Both the position numbers and the translations under genes were made by a program. From the NCBI RefSeq assembly GCF_030269125.1, contig NZ_BSSM01000018.1, positions 62,001-126,000 on the forward strand: DNA of 64,000 nt. The letters run 5' to 3'. Positions 1 through 8,790 of the stretch are shown here, piece by piece. Below the pieces are notes generated by a model, which saw nothing but the letters and a program-made list of their open reading frames with translations, was not told the DNA's origin and ran no database searches. This DNA comes from Streptomyces hygroscopicus subsp. hygroscopicus (GTDB taxonomy: Bacteria; Actinomycetota; Actinomycetes; Streptomycetales; Streptomycetaceae). Position 1 is the stretch's first letter. Each line of letters starts with the position of its first letter.

Positions 1-389
1 GTGACCTCTCCGTCCACGATCCGGAAGGAACGGAACTGGAAGTCGCCGAGGCCGTCGGTGTCCGCCGTGGAGACCAGGACGTAGTGCGCGCCCGGCTCGT
101 TGGCGTAGGAGATGTCGGTGCGCGACGGGTAGGCCTCGGTCGCGGTGTGCGAGTGGTAGATGACCACCGGCTCCTCGTCGCGGTCGTCCAGCTCGCGGTA
201 GAGCTTGAGCAGATCGCCCGAGTCGAACTCGTAGAAGGTCGGCGACATGGCCGCGTTCAGCATCGCGATGAACCGCTCGGGGCGGTCCGAACCGGCCGGA
301 CCCGCGACGACGCCGCACGCCTCGTCGGGGTGGTCCTTGCGGGCGTGGTCGACGATCTGGTCGTACAGGGCCTGGGTGATGGTCAGCAT
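1..389 (-). CDS. M67 family (JAMM/Mec+) metallopeptidase, 3' end beyond window
   Basis: The N-terminal 129 residues are visible; the stop lies outside the window. The JAMM zinc-protease signature is complete: Glu23 in the EACG motif, then HSH at 79-81, Ser89 and Asp92 (H-x-H-x7-S-x2-D). Family knowledge: Mec+ proteins of actinobacteria release cysteine from the sulfur-carrier protein CysO, and usually sit beside cysO and a cysteine synthase, which would lie just left of the window. A JAB1/MPN protease of another specificity is possible. The ATG start is preceded by no strong Shine-Dalgarno, but the first residues (MLTITQALYDQI) are typical of the family. Confidence 0.85.
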   Translation of the reverse strand, partial: MLTITQALYDQIVDHARKDHPDEACGVVAGPAGSDRPERFIAMLNAAMSPTFYEFDSGDLLKLYRELDDRDEEPVVIYHSHTATEAYPSRTDISYANEPGAHYVLVSTADTDGLGDFQFRSFRIVDGEV

Positions 390-408
390 GGTCGCCAGGA
401 TAAGCACA

Positions 409-445
409 GGGCCGCCTCGTACCGAGGGGTGGTACGAGGCGGCCC
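409..445 (-). terminator. Perfect 15-bp inverted repeat between permease and JAMM gene
   Basis: Arms GGGCCGCCTCGTACC (409-423) and its exact complement (431-445) enclose a 7-nt loop. It lies about 90 bp downstream of the permease stop and 20 bp upstream of the JAMM start. It most likely ends permease transcription. There is no long U-run, so a leader structure for the peptidase mRNA is an alternative. Confidence 0.7.
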
Positions 446-535
446 GCATGCTGGACGTCCTGAGCGGCGGCCGCCGGGGGCGCCACGAGTGCTCCCGACG
501 GCCGGACGTCCCGGGAGGGATGGCTCGCGGCGGCG

Positions 536-1969
536 TCAGCGCTTGGCGAAGGCCGCGGCCTCCGGGTTGCGGCGCCTGAGCACCGCGTAGGAGACGCCGA
601 GGATCAGACCCCACAGCGGCGCGCAGTACAGCGAGACCCGGGCGTCCTTGTCGATGCCCATCAGCACGATCACCATGCCGATGAACAGCAGGGCGAGGAC
701 GCTGGCGTACGGGGCGCCGGGGGCCCGGAACTCCGAGCGGGGCAGGTCGCCGCGGTCGGACGCCCTGCGGTAGCGGATGTGGCAGACCAGGATGACGATC
801 CACGCCCACATGCCGGAGATGGTCGCGAAGGAGACCACGTAGTCGAACGCCTTGCCCGGCCACTGGTAGTTGATCCAGACACCGACGAGCATCAGCGCGG
901 CGGAGAACGTGGTGCCGACGAGCGGGGTACCGCTGGGCGTCAGCTTGGTGAACAGCTTGGGGCCCTGGCTGTTGAGCGCCAGGTCGCGCAGCATGCGGCC
1001 GGTGGAGTACATGCCGGAGTTGCAGGACGACAGCGCGGCCGTCAGGACCACGAAGTTGACGATGCCGGCGCCGACCGACAGCCCCATCTTCTGGAAGGCG
1101 GCCACGAAGGGGCTCACCCCGGCGTGGAACTCGGTCCACGGCACCACCGAAAGGATCATGATCAGCGCGCCGACGTAGAAGACGGCGATCCGCCACGGCA
1201 CGGTGTTGATCGCCTTGGGCAGCACCTTCCTGGGGTCCTTGGACTCGCCCGCGGTCACCCCGACCAGCTCGACGGCGAGGAAGGCGAACATGACCATCTG
1301 GAGCGTCATCAGGGTGCCGCCGACGCCGTGCGGGAAGAAGCCGCCCTCGTTCCACAGGTGGCCGACCGAGGCGGTCTTGCCGGCGTCGGAGAAGCCGATC
1401 GTCAGGATGCCCGCGCAGATCAGGATCATGCCGATGATCGCGGTCACCTTGACCATGGAGAACCAGAACTCCAGCTCACCGAAGAGCTTCACCGAGATCA
1501 GGTTCGCGGCGTAGAGCACGATCGTGAAGATCAGCGCCGACGCCCATTGGGGGATGTCGAACCAGTACGTCATGTACGCGGCCGCGGCGGTGACCTCGGT
1601 GATGCCGGTGACCACCCAGAACAGCCAGTACGTCCAGCCGGTGACGAAGCCCGCGAAGGGGCCGATGAACTCGCGCGCGTACTCCGAGAACGAGCCGGAG
1701 ACCGGGCGGTACATCAGCAGTTCGCCGAGCGCGCGCATGATGAAGAAGATGACGAGGCCCGCGATGGCGTAGGCCAGGATCAGGCTGGGGCCCGCCTTGG
1801 AGATGCCCTTGCCCGCGCCGAGGAACAGACCGGTGCCGATGGCACCGCCGATGGCGATCATCTGGATCTGGCGGGAGCCGAGCCCGCGCTGATAACCCTC
1901 GCCCTCGCCGCCCTCCGCCGGCCGCGTCTCCGCGCCGTCGGAACGCTGGTCGACCTGCGCTGAGGTCAT
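536..1969 (-). CDS. Amino acid permease, APC superfamily (AAT family)
   Basis: A 477-residue inner-membrane amino acid/proton symporter with about 12 transmembrane segments. After a short polar N-terminus, the first helix carries the family signature IGGAIGTGLFLGAGKGI. MRALGELLMYRPVSGSF and GWTYWLFWVVTGITE are typical of the AAT (lysine/proline/asparagine/GABA) branch. The start is ATG at 1969, with a GAGAAAGGCG ribosome site; upstream in-frame codons are in non-conserved sequence. The substrate cannot be fixed from sequence alone. It is monocistronic: a palindrome lies upstream (2117-2141) and a hairpin downstream. Confidence 0.9.
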   Translation of the reverse strand: MTSAQVDQRSDGAETRPAEGGEGEGYQRGLGSRQIQMIAIGGAIGTGLFLGAGKGISKAGPSLILAYAIAGLVIFFIMRALGELLMYRPVSGSFSEYAREFIGPFAGFVTGWTYWLFWVVTGITEVTAAAAYMTYWFDIPQWASALIFTIVLYAANLISVKLFGELEFWFSMVKVTAIIGMILICAGILTIGFSDAGKTASVGHLWNEGGFFPHGVGGTLMTLQMVMFAFLAVELVGVTAGESKDPRKVLPKAINTVPWRIAVFYVGALIMILSVVPWTEFHAGVSPFVAAFQKMGLSVGAGIVNFVVLTAALSSCNSGMYSTGRMLRDLALNSQGPKLFTKLTPSGTPLVGTTFSAALMLVGVWINYQWPGKAFDYVVSFATISGMWAWIVILVCHIRYRRASDRGDLPRSEFRAPGAPYASVLALLFIGMVIVLMGIDKDARVSLYCAPLWGLILGVSYAVLRRRNPEAAAFAKR

Positions 1970-2116
1970 GGTGGTGCGCCTTTCTCCATTCCGGCCCCAG
2001 CCTTTCGTCGGCCGCGGACCGGGTCTCGAATCCCCCCGGATTGATGGAGTCGGTGCCTGGCCGACGGTCGTCGGCTCGGTGGCGCACCCGGCGGAACATG
2101 GGTGGTGTTCGCCGGG

Positions 2117-2141
2117 CGGTCGTGAAGATTTATCACGACCG
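2117..2141. promoter_or_regulatory. 9-bp inverted repeat, candidate operator upstream of the permease
   Basis: CGGTCGTGA, a 7-nt AT-rich spacer (AGATTTA), then TCACGACCG. It lies about 150 bp upstream of the permease ATG, inside the 328-bp gene-free stretch 1970-2297. AT-rich sequence at 2125-2175 next to it is compatible with a promoter reading toward the permease. Arm length, spacing and AT-rich centre fit a dimeric regulator site; a terminator for the gene ending at 2298 is an alternative. The rest of 1970-2297 shows no coding signal. Confidence 0.45.
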
Positions 2142-2297
2142 CAATATTGATCGCGGAAAGGGATTGTGGCGCGCTTCACAGGGAAAAGCGGACAAAGAGC
2201 GAGTGAGTGCGGCAAACCCGGCCGCAGTGGTGACGGGATCGTTATCCGGATTTGAGCGTCCGCTGAGCGAACACCACACGCGCCGGAATCACGGGAA

Positions 2298-2903
2298 TCA
2301 CGGCATAAGGGTCGACACCAGGGTCTCCTGGAGGCCGCCCAGCCACAGGTAGGCCATCACCATCGGCTTGCGCGGGTCCTCGTCCGGGAGCCCGTAGAGC
2401 AGCTCGGTGTCCTCGTCGTGGGTGATCTCCAGGCGGGAGCCGATCGCGAGCCGCAGGTCGTTGAGCGCGCCGAGCCAGCGCCGGGACTCCTCCGGGGACA
2501 GCGTCAGCACGGCGCCGCCGGCGTCCACCGGGGCGAGGGCGTCGAGGCTGCGGATCACCGCGAGCGCGTTCTCCCGCTTTCCGGCCCTGAGGTCGTTCTC
2601 CGTGAAGCGGCGGAACTCGGCGGAGTGGGCGCGCCGCTCCTCGGCCTGGGCGGGTGAGTCCGGGGCCTTCTCCGGGTCGCTGTACGCGTCCGGGAACAGC
2701 CGGCGCAGCACCGGGTCGGCGGGTGGCTCGCTCGGCCCCTCGGCGAACAGCTCCGCGAGCGGGTCGCCGGGGGCGTCGCCGCCGGGGCCCGGCCCGATCA
2801 GCTCCAGGAGCTGGACGGCGAGCGAGCGGATGATGGAGATCTCGACGTCGTCGAGCGCGACGGCCGCGCCGCCGCCGGGGAGCGGTTCGAATTGTCCGGG
2901 CAT
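2298..2903 (-). CDS. DUF2017 family protein
   Basis: A 201-residue soluble protein of the actinobacterial DUF2017 family. The opening (MPGQFEPLPGGG, then ALDDVEISIIRSLAVQLLEL) and the C-terminal WLGALNDLRLAIGSRL and YGLPDEDP segments are typical. No catalytic motif is visible. It starts 13 bp after the clpS stop and is almost certainly co-transcribed with it. The clpS-DUF2017 pairing is conserved in actinobacteria, so a role around Clp-mediated proteolysis is plausible but unproven. Confidence 0.85.
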   Translation of the reverse strand: MPGQFEPLPGGGAAVALDDVEISIIRSLAVQLLELIGPGPGGDAPGDPLAELFAEGPSEPPADPVLRRLFPDAYSDPEKAPDSPAQAEERRAHSAEFRRFTENDLRAGKRENALAVIRSLDALAPVDAGGAVLTLSPEESRRWLGALNDLRLAIGSRLEITHDEDTELLYGLPDEDPRKPMVMAYLWLGGLQETLVSTLMP

Positions 2904-2916
2904 GTAAGTCGGTTCG

Positions 2917-3234
2917 CTACTTCCGGTCCTGCTGGAGGGTGGCCCACAGACCGTAGCCGTGCATCGCCTGCACGTCGCGTTCCATCTCCTCGCGGGTCCC
3001 GCTGGAGACGATCGCCCGGCCCTTGTGGTGGACGTCGAGCATGAGCTTGGTGGCCTTGTCCTTGGAGTAGCCGAAGTACGTCTGGAAGACGTACGTCACG
3101 TAACTCATGAGGTTGACCGGGTCGTTATGCACGATCGTGACCCAGGGGACGTCGGGTTCGGGTACGGCGAAGACCTCCTCCGCCGACTCGGTGCGTTCGA
3201 TCTCTACGGGCGCGGGTGACGTCACAGTGCCCAT
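2917..3234 (-). CDS. clpS: ATP-dependent Clp protease adaptor ClpS
   Basis: A 105-residue adaptor that delivers N-degron substrates to the ClpC/ClpA unfoldase. The ClpS core is clear: PWVTIVHNDPVNLMSYVTYVF (an N-end residue-binding pocket begins at the HNDPVN Asn-Asp), then a KATKLMLDVHHKGRAIV helix and a C-terminal GYGLWATLQQD strand. About 20 residues of disordered N-terminus (TSPAPVEIERTESAEEV) would enter the AAA+ pore. The start is the ATG at 3234; an in-frame extension upstream reads through the promoter region and is not ClpS-like. Divergent from pncB, with 137 bp between them. Confidence 0.93.
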   Translation of the reverse strand: MGTVTSPAPVEIERTESAEEVFAVPEPDVPWVTIVHNDPVNLMSYVTYVFQTYFGYSKDKATKLMLDVHHKGRAIVSSGTREEMERDVQAMHGYGLWATLQQDRK

Positions 3235-3371
3235 GCTGCCACGCACCCCGGAAATCGTCACACTGACGAATAGGGGGTACCATCCTCGCCATGCTGCATA
3301 CACCGGGGGACAACCCCCGGACCCCCGGCCACCCCGGGGACTCGCGGAGAGCAATAGCTAGGAGAGCTGTC

Positions 3372-4718
3372 GTGGATGTAGCGGACCTTGGGCTGCCGGT
3401 GGATGTTCCCTCGACGGCGCTCTTCACGGACCAGTACGAGCTGACCATGCTGCAGGCCGCGCTGAAGGCCGGTACGGCCGAGCGCCGCAGCGTGTTCGAG
3501 GTCTTCACCCGGCGGCTGCCCGACGGGCGGCGCTACGGCGTGGTCGCGGGCACCGGACGCGTCCTGGACGCGGTGGAGAACTTCCGCTTCGACGAGAACC
3601 TCCTCCGCTTCCTGCGCGAGCAGCGGATCGTCGACGAGGAGACCCTCACGTGGCTCGCCGGCTACCGCTTCACCGGGGACATCTGGGGCTACCCCGAGGG
3701 CGAGGTGTACTTCCCCGGCTCCCCGATCCTGCGCGTGGAGGGCAGCTTCGCCGAGTGCGTGCTGCTGGAGACGGTGATCCTCTCCATCCTCAACCACGAC
3801 TCGGCCATCGCGGCCGCCGCCTCCCGGATGGCCTCCGCCGCCGGCGACCGCCCCCTGATCGAGATGGGCGCCCGCCGTACGCACGAGCTGGCGGCCGTCG
3901 CCGCCGCCCGCGCCGCCTACGTCGGCGGCTTCGCCACCACCTCCGACCTCGCGGCCGGCTTCCGCTACGGCATCCCGACCGTCGGGACGTCCGCGCACGC
4001 CTTCACCCTGCTGCACGACCACGAGCGGGACGCCTTCCAGGCCCAGGTGGACACCCTCGGCCCCGGCACCACGCTGCTGGTGGACACGTACGACGTCACC
4101 GAGGCGGTCCGTACCGCGGTGGAGGTGGCCGGGCCGGAGCTGGGCGCGGTGCGCATCGACTCCGGCGACCTGCTCCTGGTCGCGCACCGGGTGCGGCAGC
4201 AGCTGGACGAGCTGGGCGCGACCCGCACCAAGATCGTGGTCACCTCCGACCTGGACGAGTACGCCATCGCCTCGCTGGCCGCCGCGCCGGTGGACGCCTA
4301 CGGCGTCGGCACCCAGCTGGTCACCGGTTCCGGGCATCCGACCGCGTCCATGGTCTACAAGCTGGTCGCGCGCGCGGAGACCGCCGACCCGGGGGCGCCG
4401 CTGGTGCCGGTGGCGAAGAAGTCCAGCGGAGGCAAGGTGTCCGTGGGCGGCCGCAAGTGGGCGGCGCGGCGGGTGGACGCGGACGGGGTGGCCGAGGCGG
4501 AGGTCGTGGGCACCGGTCCGGTGCCGGCGGAGCTGGCGGACCGACAGCTGCTGGTGCGGCTGGTCGACGGCGGCCGGGTGGTGGCCCGCGAGCCGCTGGA
4601 CGTGCCCCGGGACCGGCACATCGCCGCTCGGGCGAACCTCCCCCTCTCCGCGACGCAGCTCTCGCGGGGGGAACCGGTGCTTCCGACGGAGTACGTCCAC
4701 GAGCGCTCGGGTAGCTAG
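3372..4718 (+). CDS. pncB: Nicotinate phosphoribosyltransferase
   Basis: Converts nicotinate plus PRPP to nicotinate mononucleotide with ATP hydrolysis (Preiss-Handler NAD salvage). The 448 residues open with the family hallmark FTDQYELTMLQAALKAG; EVFTRRLPDGRRYGV, the phosphate-binding VRIDSGDLLLVAH and YGVGTQLVTG motifs follow. The start is the GTG at 3372, with AGGAG seven bases upstream; in-frame sequence before it (from 3291) is proline-rich and overlaps the promoter. It is followed at once by the nicotinamidase gene pncA, which supplies its substrate. Confidence 0.94.
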   Translation: MDVADLGLPVDVPSTALFTDQYELTMLQAALKAGTAERRSVFEVFTRRLPDGRRYGVVAGTGRVLDAVENFRFDENLLRFLREQRIVDEETLTWLAGYRFTGDIWGYPEGEVYFPGSPILRVEGSFAECVLLETVILSILNHDSAIAAAASRMASAAGDRPLIEMGARRTHELAAVAAARAAYVGGFATTSDLAAGFRYGIPTVGTSAHAFTLLHDHERDAFQAQVDTLGPGTTLLVDTYDVTEAVRTAVEVAGPELGAVRIDSGDLLLVAHRVRQQLDELGATRTKIVVTSDLDEYAIASLAAAPVDAYGVGTQLVTGSGHPTASMVYKLVARAETADPGAPLVPVAKKSSGGKVSVGGRKWAARRVDADGVAEAEVVGTGPVPAELADRQLLVRLVDGGRVVAREPLDVPRDRHIAARANLPLSATQLSRGEPVLPTEYVHERSGS

Positions 4719-4805
4719 AGCGGAACCGTCGTCCGCCGCCCCCTCCCCTCCGGGCCGTCGAGTCTCTAGGCTCGATACTTCACCACCAGTCGAAGGACAA
4801 CCACC

Positions 4806-5399
4806 ATGCGCCGCGCCTTGATCGTCGTCGATGTGCAGAACGACTTCTGCGAGGGGGGCAGCCTCGCGGTGGCCGGGGGCGCGGACGTCGCCGCCGCGAT
4901 CACCGAGCTGGTCGGGCAGGCGGCGGGGACCGGGTACCGCCACGTGGTGGCCACCCGTGACTGCCACATCGCGCCGGGCGGCCACTTCGCGGACGACCCG
5001 GACTACGTCCGCTCCTGGCCGGCGCACTGCGTCGCCGGCACGGAGGGCGTGGGCTTCCACCCGAACTTCGCCCCCGCGGTCGCCTCCGGCGCCATCGACG
5101 CCGTCTTCGACAAGGGCGCCTACTCCGCCGCCTACAGCGGCTTCGAGGGCACCGACGAGAACGGCACCCCGCTGGCCGACTGGCTGCGCGCCCGCGCCGT
5201 CGACGAGGTCGACGTGGTGGGCATCGCCACCGACCACTGCGTCCGCGCCACGGCCCTGGACGCCGCGCGGGAGGGCTTTCGCACCCAGGTCCTGCTGGAC
5301 CTGACGGCGGGCGTCTCGGCGCAGACGACGGAACGGGCCCTGGAGGAGCTGCGGGCGGCGGGCGTGGAACTCGCCGGCAAGCCCGTGGTGAGCGGCTGA
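4806..5399 (+). CDS. pncA: Nicotinamidase (isochorismatase family)
   Basis: A 197-residue cytosolic amidase that hydrolyses nicotinamide to nicotinate, feeding the upstream pncB. The catalytic Asp lies in IVVDVQNDF, the Lys in FDKGAYSAAYSGFEG and the nucleophilic Cys in GIATDHCVRATALDA. A metal-binding DCHIAPGGHF segment matches the Asp-His-His site of PncA enzymes. The gap to pncB is 87 bp and the two are probably co-expressed. The stop is 4 bp from the convergent gene at 5404, with no room for a separate terminator. Confidence 0.93.
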   Translation: MRRALIVVDVQNDFCEGGSLAVAGGADVAAAITELVGQAAGTGYRHVVATRDCHIAPGGHFADDPDYVRSWPAHCVAGTEGVGFHPNFAPAVASGAIDAVFDKGAYSAAYSGFEGTDENGTPLADWLRARAVDEVDVVGIATDHCVRATALDAAREGFRTQVLLDLTAGVSAQTTERALEELRAAGVELAGKPVVSG

Positions 5400-5403
5400 A
5401 CCT

Positions 5404-5724
5404 CTACTGAACCACCGCTGACCTGCGAAGAAGCGCTCGGATCGGGTGCCATAGCTCCGGGGGCACGACCCCGTTGCCCGTGGGCGCCGTGCGCCATATG
5501 AGCCCGTCCGGGTGGTGCAGCACCGCCGTGATCTCGTCCGGCGTCGGAGGTGCGGTGTTGCCGCGCAGGTAGATCGCGCGAAAGCCCAGGTTGCGCAGCC
5601 GGGTCAGCGCGCGGGCGCGGTTGCCGGCGTGCACCAGGACCCGCACGCCGGCGGAGTCGTACGGCAGGTTCAGCGCGACGACGACCGTGCCGTTCGGCAG
5701 TTTGCAGAAGCCTCCAGCGGCCAT
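5404..5724 (-). CDS. Hypothetical protein, about 106 aa
   Basis: No function recognised. The sequence looks real: a beta-alpha core (NGTVVVALNLPYDSAGVRVLVHAGNRARALTRL split by turns, then LGFRAIYLRGN) followed by PTPDEITAVLHHPDGLIWR. There is no signal peptide, membrane segment or cysteine motif. It is convergent with pncA. Similar small proteins seem to occur at this position in other streptomycetes (from memory). The ATG at 5724 has only a weak GGGGAT ribosome site. Confidence 0.65.
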   Translation of the reverse strand: MAAGGFCKLPNGTVVVALNLPYDSAGVRVLVHAGNRARALTRLRNLGFRAIYLRGNTAPPTPDEITAVLHHPDGLIWRTAPTGNGVVPPELWHPIRALLRRSAVVQ

Positions 5725-5785
5725 GCGGTCACATCCCCGTTCCGGTCGGTGTCAATAAGCGAGTCACAGGACGCACCTAAACACG

Positions 5786-5819
5786 ATCGGCGGCGACCCG
5801 CCAAGGGGTTGCCGCCGAT
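5786..5819 (-). terminator. Terminator of the M6 metalloprotease gene
   Basis: ATCGGCGGC (5786-5794) pairs with GCCGCCGAT (5811-5819), and the stem is extended inward by ACCC/GGGT across one mismatch. On the minus strand it follows the protease stop by 28 bp and runs into GTGTTTAGG, a short T-rich tail. Confidence 0.7.
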
Positions 5820-5846
5820 ACGCGTCTGACCTGCGAAGATGCGAAG

Positions 5847-8204
5847 TTACTTCACCGCGGGTCCGACCTTGAGGGAGATCGTCGAGCCGTTCTCGGCCTC
5901 CTTGACGATCGCGATCTTGGTGTTGGTGTCAGTTACCTTCACGCCGCCGGACGGGTTCGCCGGGTCGTAGTAGGTGCTGGCGTGGTCGTTGAAGACCGGG
6001 ACGCCACGCGACGGCTCGATCGTCGTCGCGACGTCCTTCTTGTGCAGGGTGATGCCGTCCGTGGTGTACAGGCTGAACGGGGAGTCGTACGCCTGCATCC
6101 GGTTGCGCATCAGCGTGCCGTCGGACCAGCGCAGCGCGGTCGGGTGGGAGTCGATCGGCAGGATCTGGCCGACGCCCGGGTGGTCGTGGACGTTGGTGTT
6201 GTTGTCGACCTGGGAGGTGTCCCACTTCCAGATCAACAGGCCGTTCTGGTACGGGTAGTGCTCCACCCAGTCGGGCCGCGCCGCCGAACCGAAGTTGTAC
6301 GGGCCGGTCTTGAGCGTGGTGTCGTACGACACGTACTGCCGGTTCTCGGCGATGTAGTACTGCGGGTAGTCCTTGGTGAAGGAGGCCCCGATGCGGGTGA
6401 AGCCGCTGGAGGTCCAGGCGTCGTCCGCCGACTCGGCGTCGTCCGCGAAGACCGGCGTGCCGTCGGCCGTCACGGTGATCTCGTCGGCGGTGAAGCCGTT
6501 CTCCGCGACGCCGCCGTCCGTGAGGTAGCGGAAGCGCAGCTGGATCTTCTGGCCGGCGTAGGCGTCCAGGGAGTACGACAGCTTCTTGTTGGTCTCGGAG
6601 AAGCCGGTCAGCGCGGGCTTGTCGCTGGCGTCACGCGGGATGGCCTGGCCGTCCGCGGTGCCGTCCAGCGCGGTCCAGTTGGCGCCGCCGTCGGTGGACA
6701 CCTCGGTGTAGAGGTAGTCGTAGTTGTCCTCGATGGCCCACCAGCCGTCCAGGCTCAGCGTGGCCGAGGACTTGCCGGTGAGGTCGACGGACCGGGTCAG
6801 CGTGTTCTTCAGGTCGTTGCCGCTGCCGCTCCACCACTGGGTGGCGCCCTGCGCCGGCTCGGTGACGGTGGTGGTGACCGCCTTGTCGGGCAGGCTGACC
6901 ACCAGGGCCTGCTTGTGCCTGGTGTTGTACTCGGCGACGCCCAGCTTGTGCGAGGACGCGGTGCCGGCCTTGGCGGTGTCGTAGTTCAGCCAGCCCAGCT
7001 GGAGCTTGTCCCAGGCGTTCATGTCGCCGGGCAGGTCGCCGATGGCCTCCTTGCCCGTGCCCAGCCACGAGCCGGAGGACATGAGGGTCCAGAAGCCGGT
7101 GGAGTTGTCGCCGCCGTCGGTGTCGTACTCGTCCGGCAGGCCGAGGTCGTGACCGTACTCGTGGGCGAAGACGCCGAGGCCGCCGTTCTCCGGCTGGATG
7201 GTGTAGTCGCCGACCCAGACACCGGTGTCGCCGATCTGCGCGCCGCCGAGCTTGTTGGCGTCGGGGCCGGTGGCGCCGGCGTCGGTGCCGAAGGCGTACC
7301 AGCGGTGGGCCCAGATCGCGTCCGTACCCTGGACGCCGCCGCCCGCCGACTCGTCCTCACCGGCGTGCACCAGCTGGAAGTGGTCGACGTAGCCGTCGGG
7401 CTCGTTGAAGTCGCCGTCGCCGTCGTAGTCGTAGCGGTCCCACTGGTCGTACTTGGCCAGGTCCGTCTTGATGTCGGCGTCCGACTTGCCGGCGGCCTTC
7501 TGCTGGGCGACCCAGGCGTTCAGGCCGTCGCTGACCACGTTCCACACGCTGGTGCAGTTGGTGGAGCCACAGGCGTCGTTGCCGTAACGGGCCTCGTTGT
7601 ACGGGACCTTGACCCAGTCGGAGACCTCGCCGTCCACCGAGTAGCGGCCCGAGGACTGCTTCTCGTAGTACTTCTTCAGCGACTCCGTGTTCTTGCCGGT
7701 GCCGAAGTAGAGGTCCTGGAAGTGCTTCTGGTCGTAGTCCTGCTGCCAGGCGGTGGAGTTGTCCTTGGCGCGGTCCGGCGCGGCGATCTCGTTGTGCAGC
7801 GGCCCGGGGGTGCCGCCGTACTTGGGGTCGGTCTTGTCGCCGAACTCCACCAGGATCGTGAAGATCTTGTCGGTCTTCTCGCGGCTCAGCTCGACGTACT
7901 TGCTCTTGCCCTTGCCGCTCTTGAGCTTGACGACCTGGGAGCCGTCGCGCTCCTGCGGGCTCGCCTCGCCCGCGATGATCTGGTTGAGGGCCTCTTCGCG
8001 CTGGGCCTTGCGGGTCTTGCTCAGCGGGCCGTCGAGGTCGTGCGACTGCTGCGCCACCGGGGCCGGGTCGTGCCGGTTCACGGCTCCGGCCGCGCCCTGC
8101 CGGGTGCTCGCCTCGGCGACGGCGAAGGTGGCGAACGTGGCGGAGGCCGCCGCGAGCGTCACACCGACCGCGGCCGCTCTGAACGTCCAGGATCTGCTGG
8201 TCAC
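5847..8204 (-). CDS. Secreted M6 family metalloprotease (immune inhibitor A type)
   Basis: A 785-residue exported zinc protease. The signal peptide is clear: basic SRSWTFR, a hydrophobic Ala/Val/Thr core, and a probable cleavage near AVAEA at about residue 30. A pro-region follows (KTRKAQREEALNQIIAGEAS). The catalytic domain carries HEYGHDLGLPDE near residue 347 (HExxH with downstream Asp/Glu), typical of peptidase M6. C-terminal beta-sandwich segments (SLDGWWAIEDNYDYLYTEVS, LRFRYLTDGG) resemble the MAM/jelly-roll part of InhA. The start is GTG with GGGAGGAACTCAA ahead; in-frame sequence further upstream is not signal-like. Probably acts on environmental protein. Confidence 0.92.
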   Translation of the reverse strand: MTSRSWTFRAAAVGVTLAAASATFATFAVAEASTRQGAAGAVNRHDPAPVAQQSHDLDGPLSKTRKAQREEALNQIIAGEASPQERDGSQVVKLKSGKGKSKYVELSREKTDKIFTILVEFGDKTDPKYGGTPGPLHNEIAAPDRAKDNSTAWQQDYDQKHFQDLYFGTGKNTESLKKYYEKQSSGRYSVDGEVSDWVKVPYNEARYGNDACGSTNCTSVWNVVSDGLNAWVAQQKAAGKSDADIKTDLAKYDQWDRYDYDGDGDFNEPDGYVDHFQLVHAGEDESAGGGVQGTDAIWAHRWYAFGTDAGATGPDANKLGGAQIGDTGVWVGDYTIQPENGGLGVFAHEYGHDLGLPDEYDTDGGDNSTGFWTLMSSGSWLGTGKEAIGDLPGDMNAWDKLQLGWLNYDTAKAGTASSHKLGVAEYNTRHKQALVVSLPDKAVTTTVTEPAQGATQWWSGSGNDLKNTLTRSVDLTGKSSATLSLDGWWAIEDNYDYLYTEVSTDGGANWTALDGTADGQAIPRDASDKPALTGFSETNKKLSYSLDAYAGQKIQLRFRYLTDGGVAENGFTADEITVTADGTPVFADDAESADDAWTSSGFTRIGASFTKDYPQYYIAENRQYVSYDTTLKTGPYNFGSAARPDWVEHYPYQNGLLIWKWDTSQVDNNTNVHDHPGVGQILPIDSHPTALRWSDGTLMRNRMQAYDSPFSLYTTDGITLHKKDVATTIEPSRGVPVFNDHASTYYDPANPSGGVKVTDTNTKIAIVKEAENGSTISLKVGPAVK

Positions 8205-8522
8205 TTGAGTTCCTCCCCCGCGCCCCGCGCGCGGACAGGGGGTTCCCGTGTTCGGAGGTCCGTGCGCGCATGACAAGCGCGTGTTCAAGTGACGTAATTT
8301 GACTAGAGGTTTAGGAGAAAAGACAGATCTTGACTCGGCAAGGTGTGGTGGACTATGCGGAGTTGACGCGCGCTTTAGACAGGCCGTGCTTCCTGTGCGC
8401 CCCCGCATGCACCGGCGGCGTGGGTGAGGTCACGCTTACCTGCGGGTCCGCTCGGGCATGCAGGCGAGGAGAGAGTCGAACGGCACCCCCGATACCCGAA
8501 GACCTCCGAGGACACGATTGCC
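8205..8522. promoter_or_regulatory. Divergent promoter region
   Basis: A 318-bp gene-free stretch between the protease (minus) and a small membrane gene (plus), relatively AT-rich at 8280-8360. On the plus strand TTGACT (8330-8335) and TATGCG (8354-8359), 18 bp apart, resemble a vegetative HrdB promoter. No inverted repeat stands out. Confidence 0.4.
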
Positions 8523-8762
8523 ATGCCTCGTCCGACCGTCGCCCAGCTCGCCTACGGCGCGAGCACCGTGATCTTCTCGACCGTCGCCATGCTGCTGCTC
8601 TCCCAGACGAGTTCGGGACTCGGGATCACCGTCATCGCGCTCGCGGCACTCGCGCTCGGGCTGCTGGTCGCGATGACGGTGCCGGCGCCGGGGTCCCGCG
8701 GCGCACAGCGCGAGGCCGCCGAGACGGCCCCGGAGGGGGAGCGCGTCCCGACGGCCCTGTGA
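8523..8762 (+). CDS. Small two-helix membrane protein
   Basis: A 79-residue protein with two hydrophobic helices (about residues 9-28 and 34-53) and an acidic-polar C-terminal tail (GAQREAAETAPEGERV). No known domain. The ATG at 8523 was chosen because the membrane core begins right after it; upstream in-frame sequence is charged and non-conserved in character. Similar short membrane proteins recur in Streptomyces near RDD genes. Function unknown. Confidence 0.65.
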   Translation: MPRPTVAQLAYGASTVIFSTVAMLLLSQTSSGLGITVIALAALALGLLVAMTVPAPGSRGAQREAAETAPEGERVPTAL

Positions 8763-8790
8763 CGCCGTCCGGCCGGTACGGCCGTCGCGG

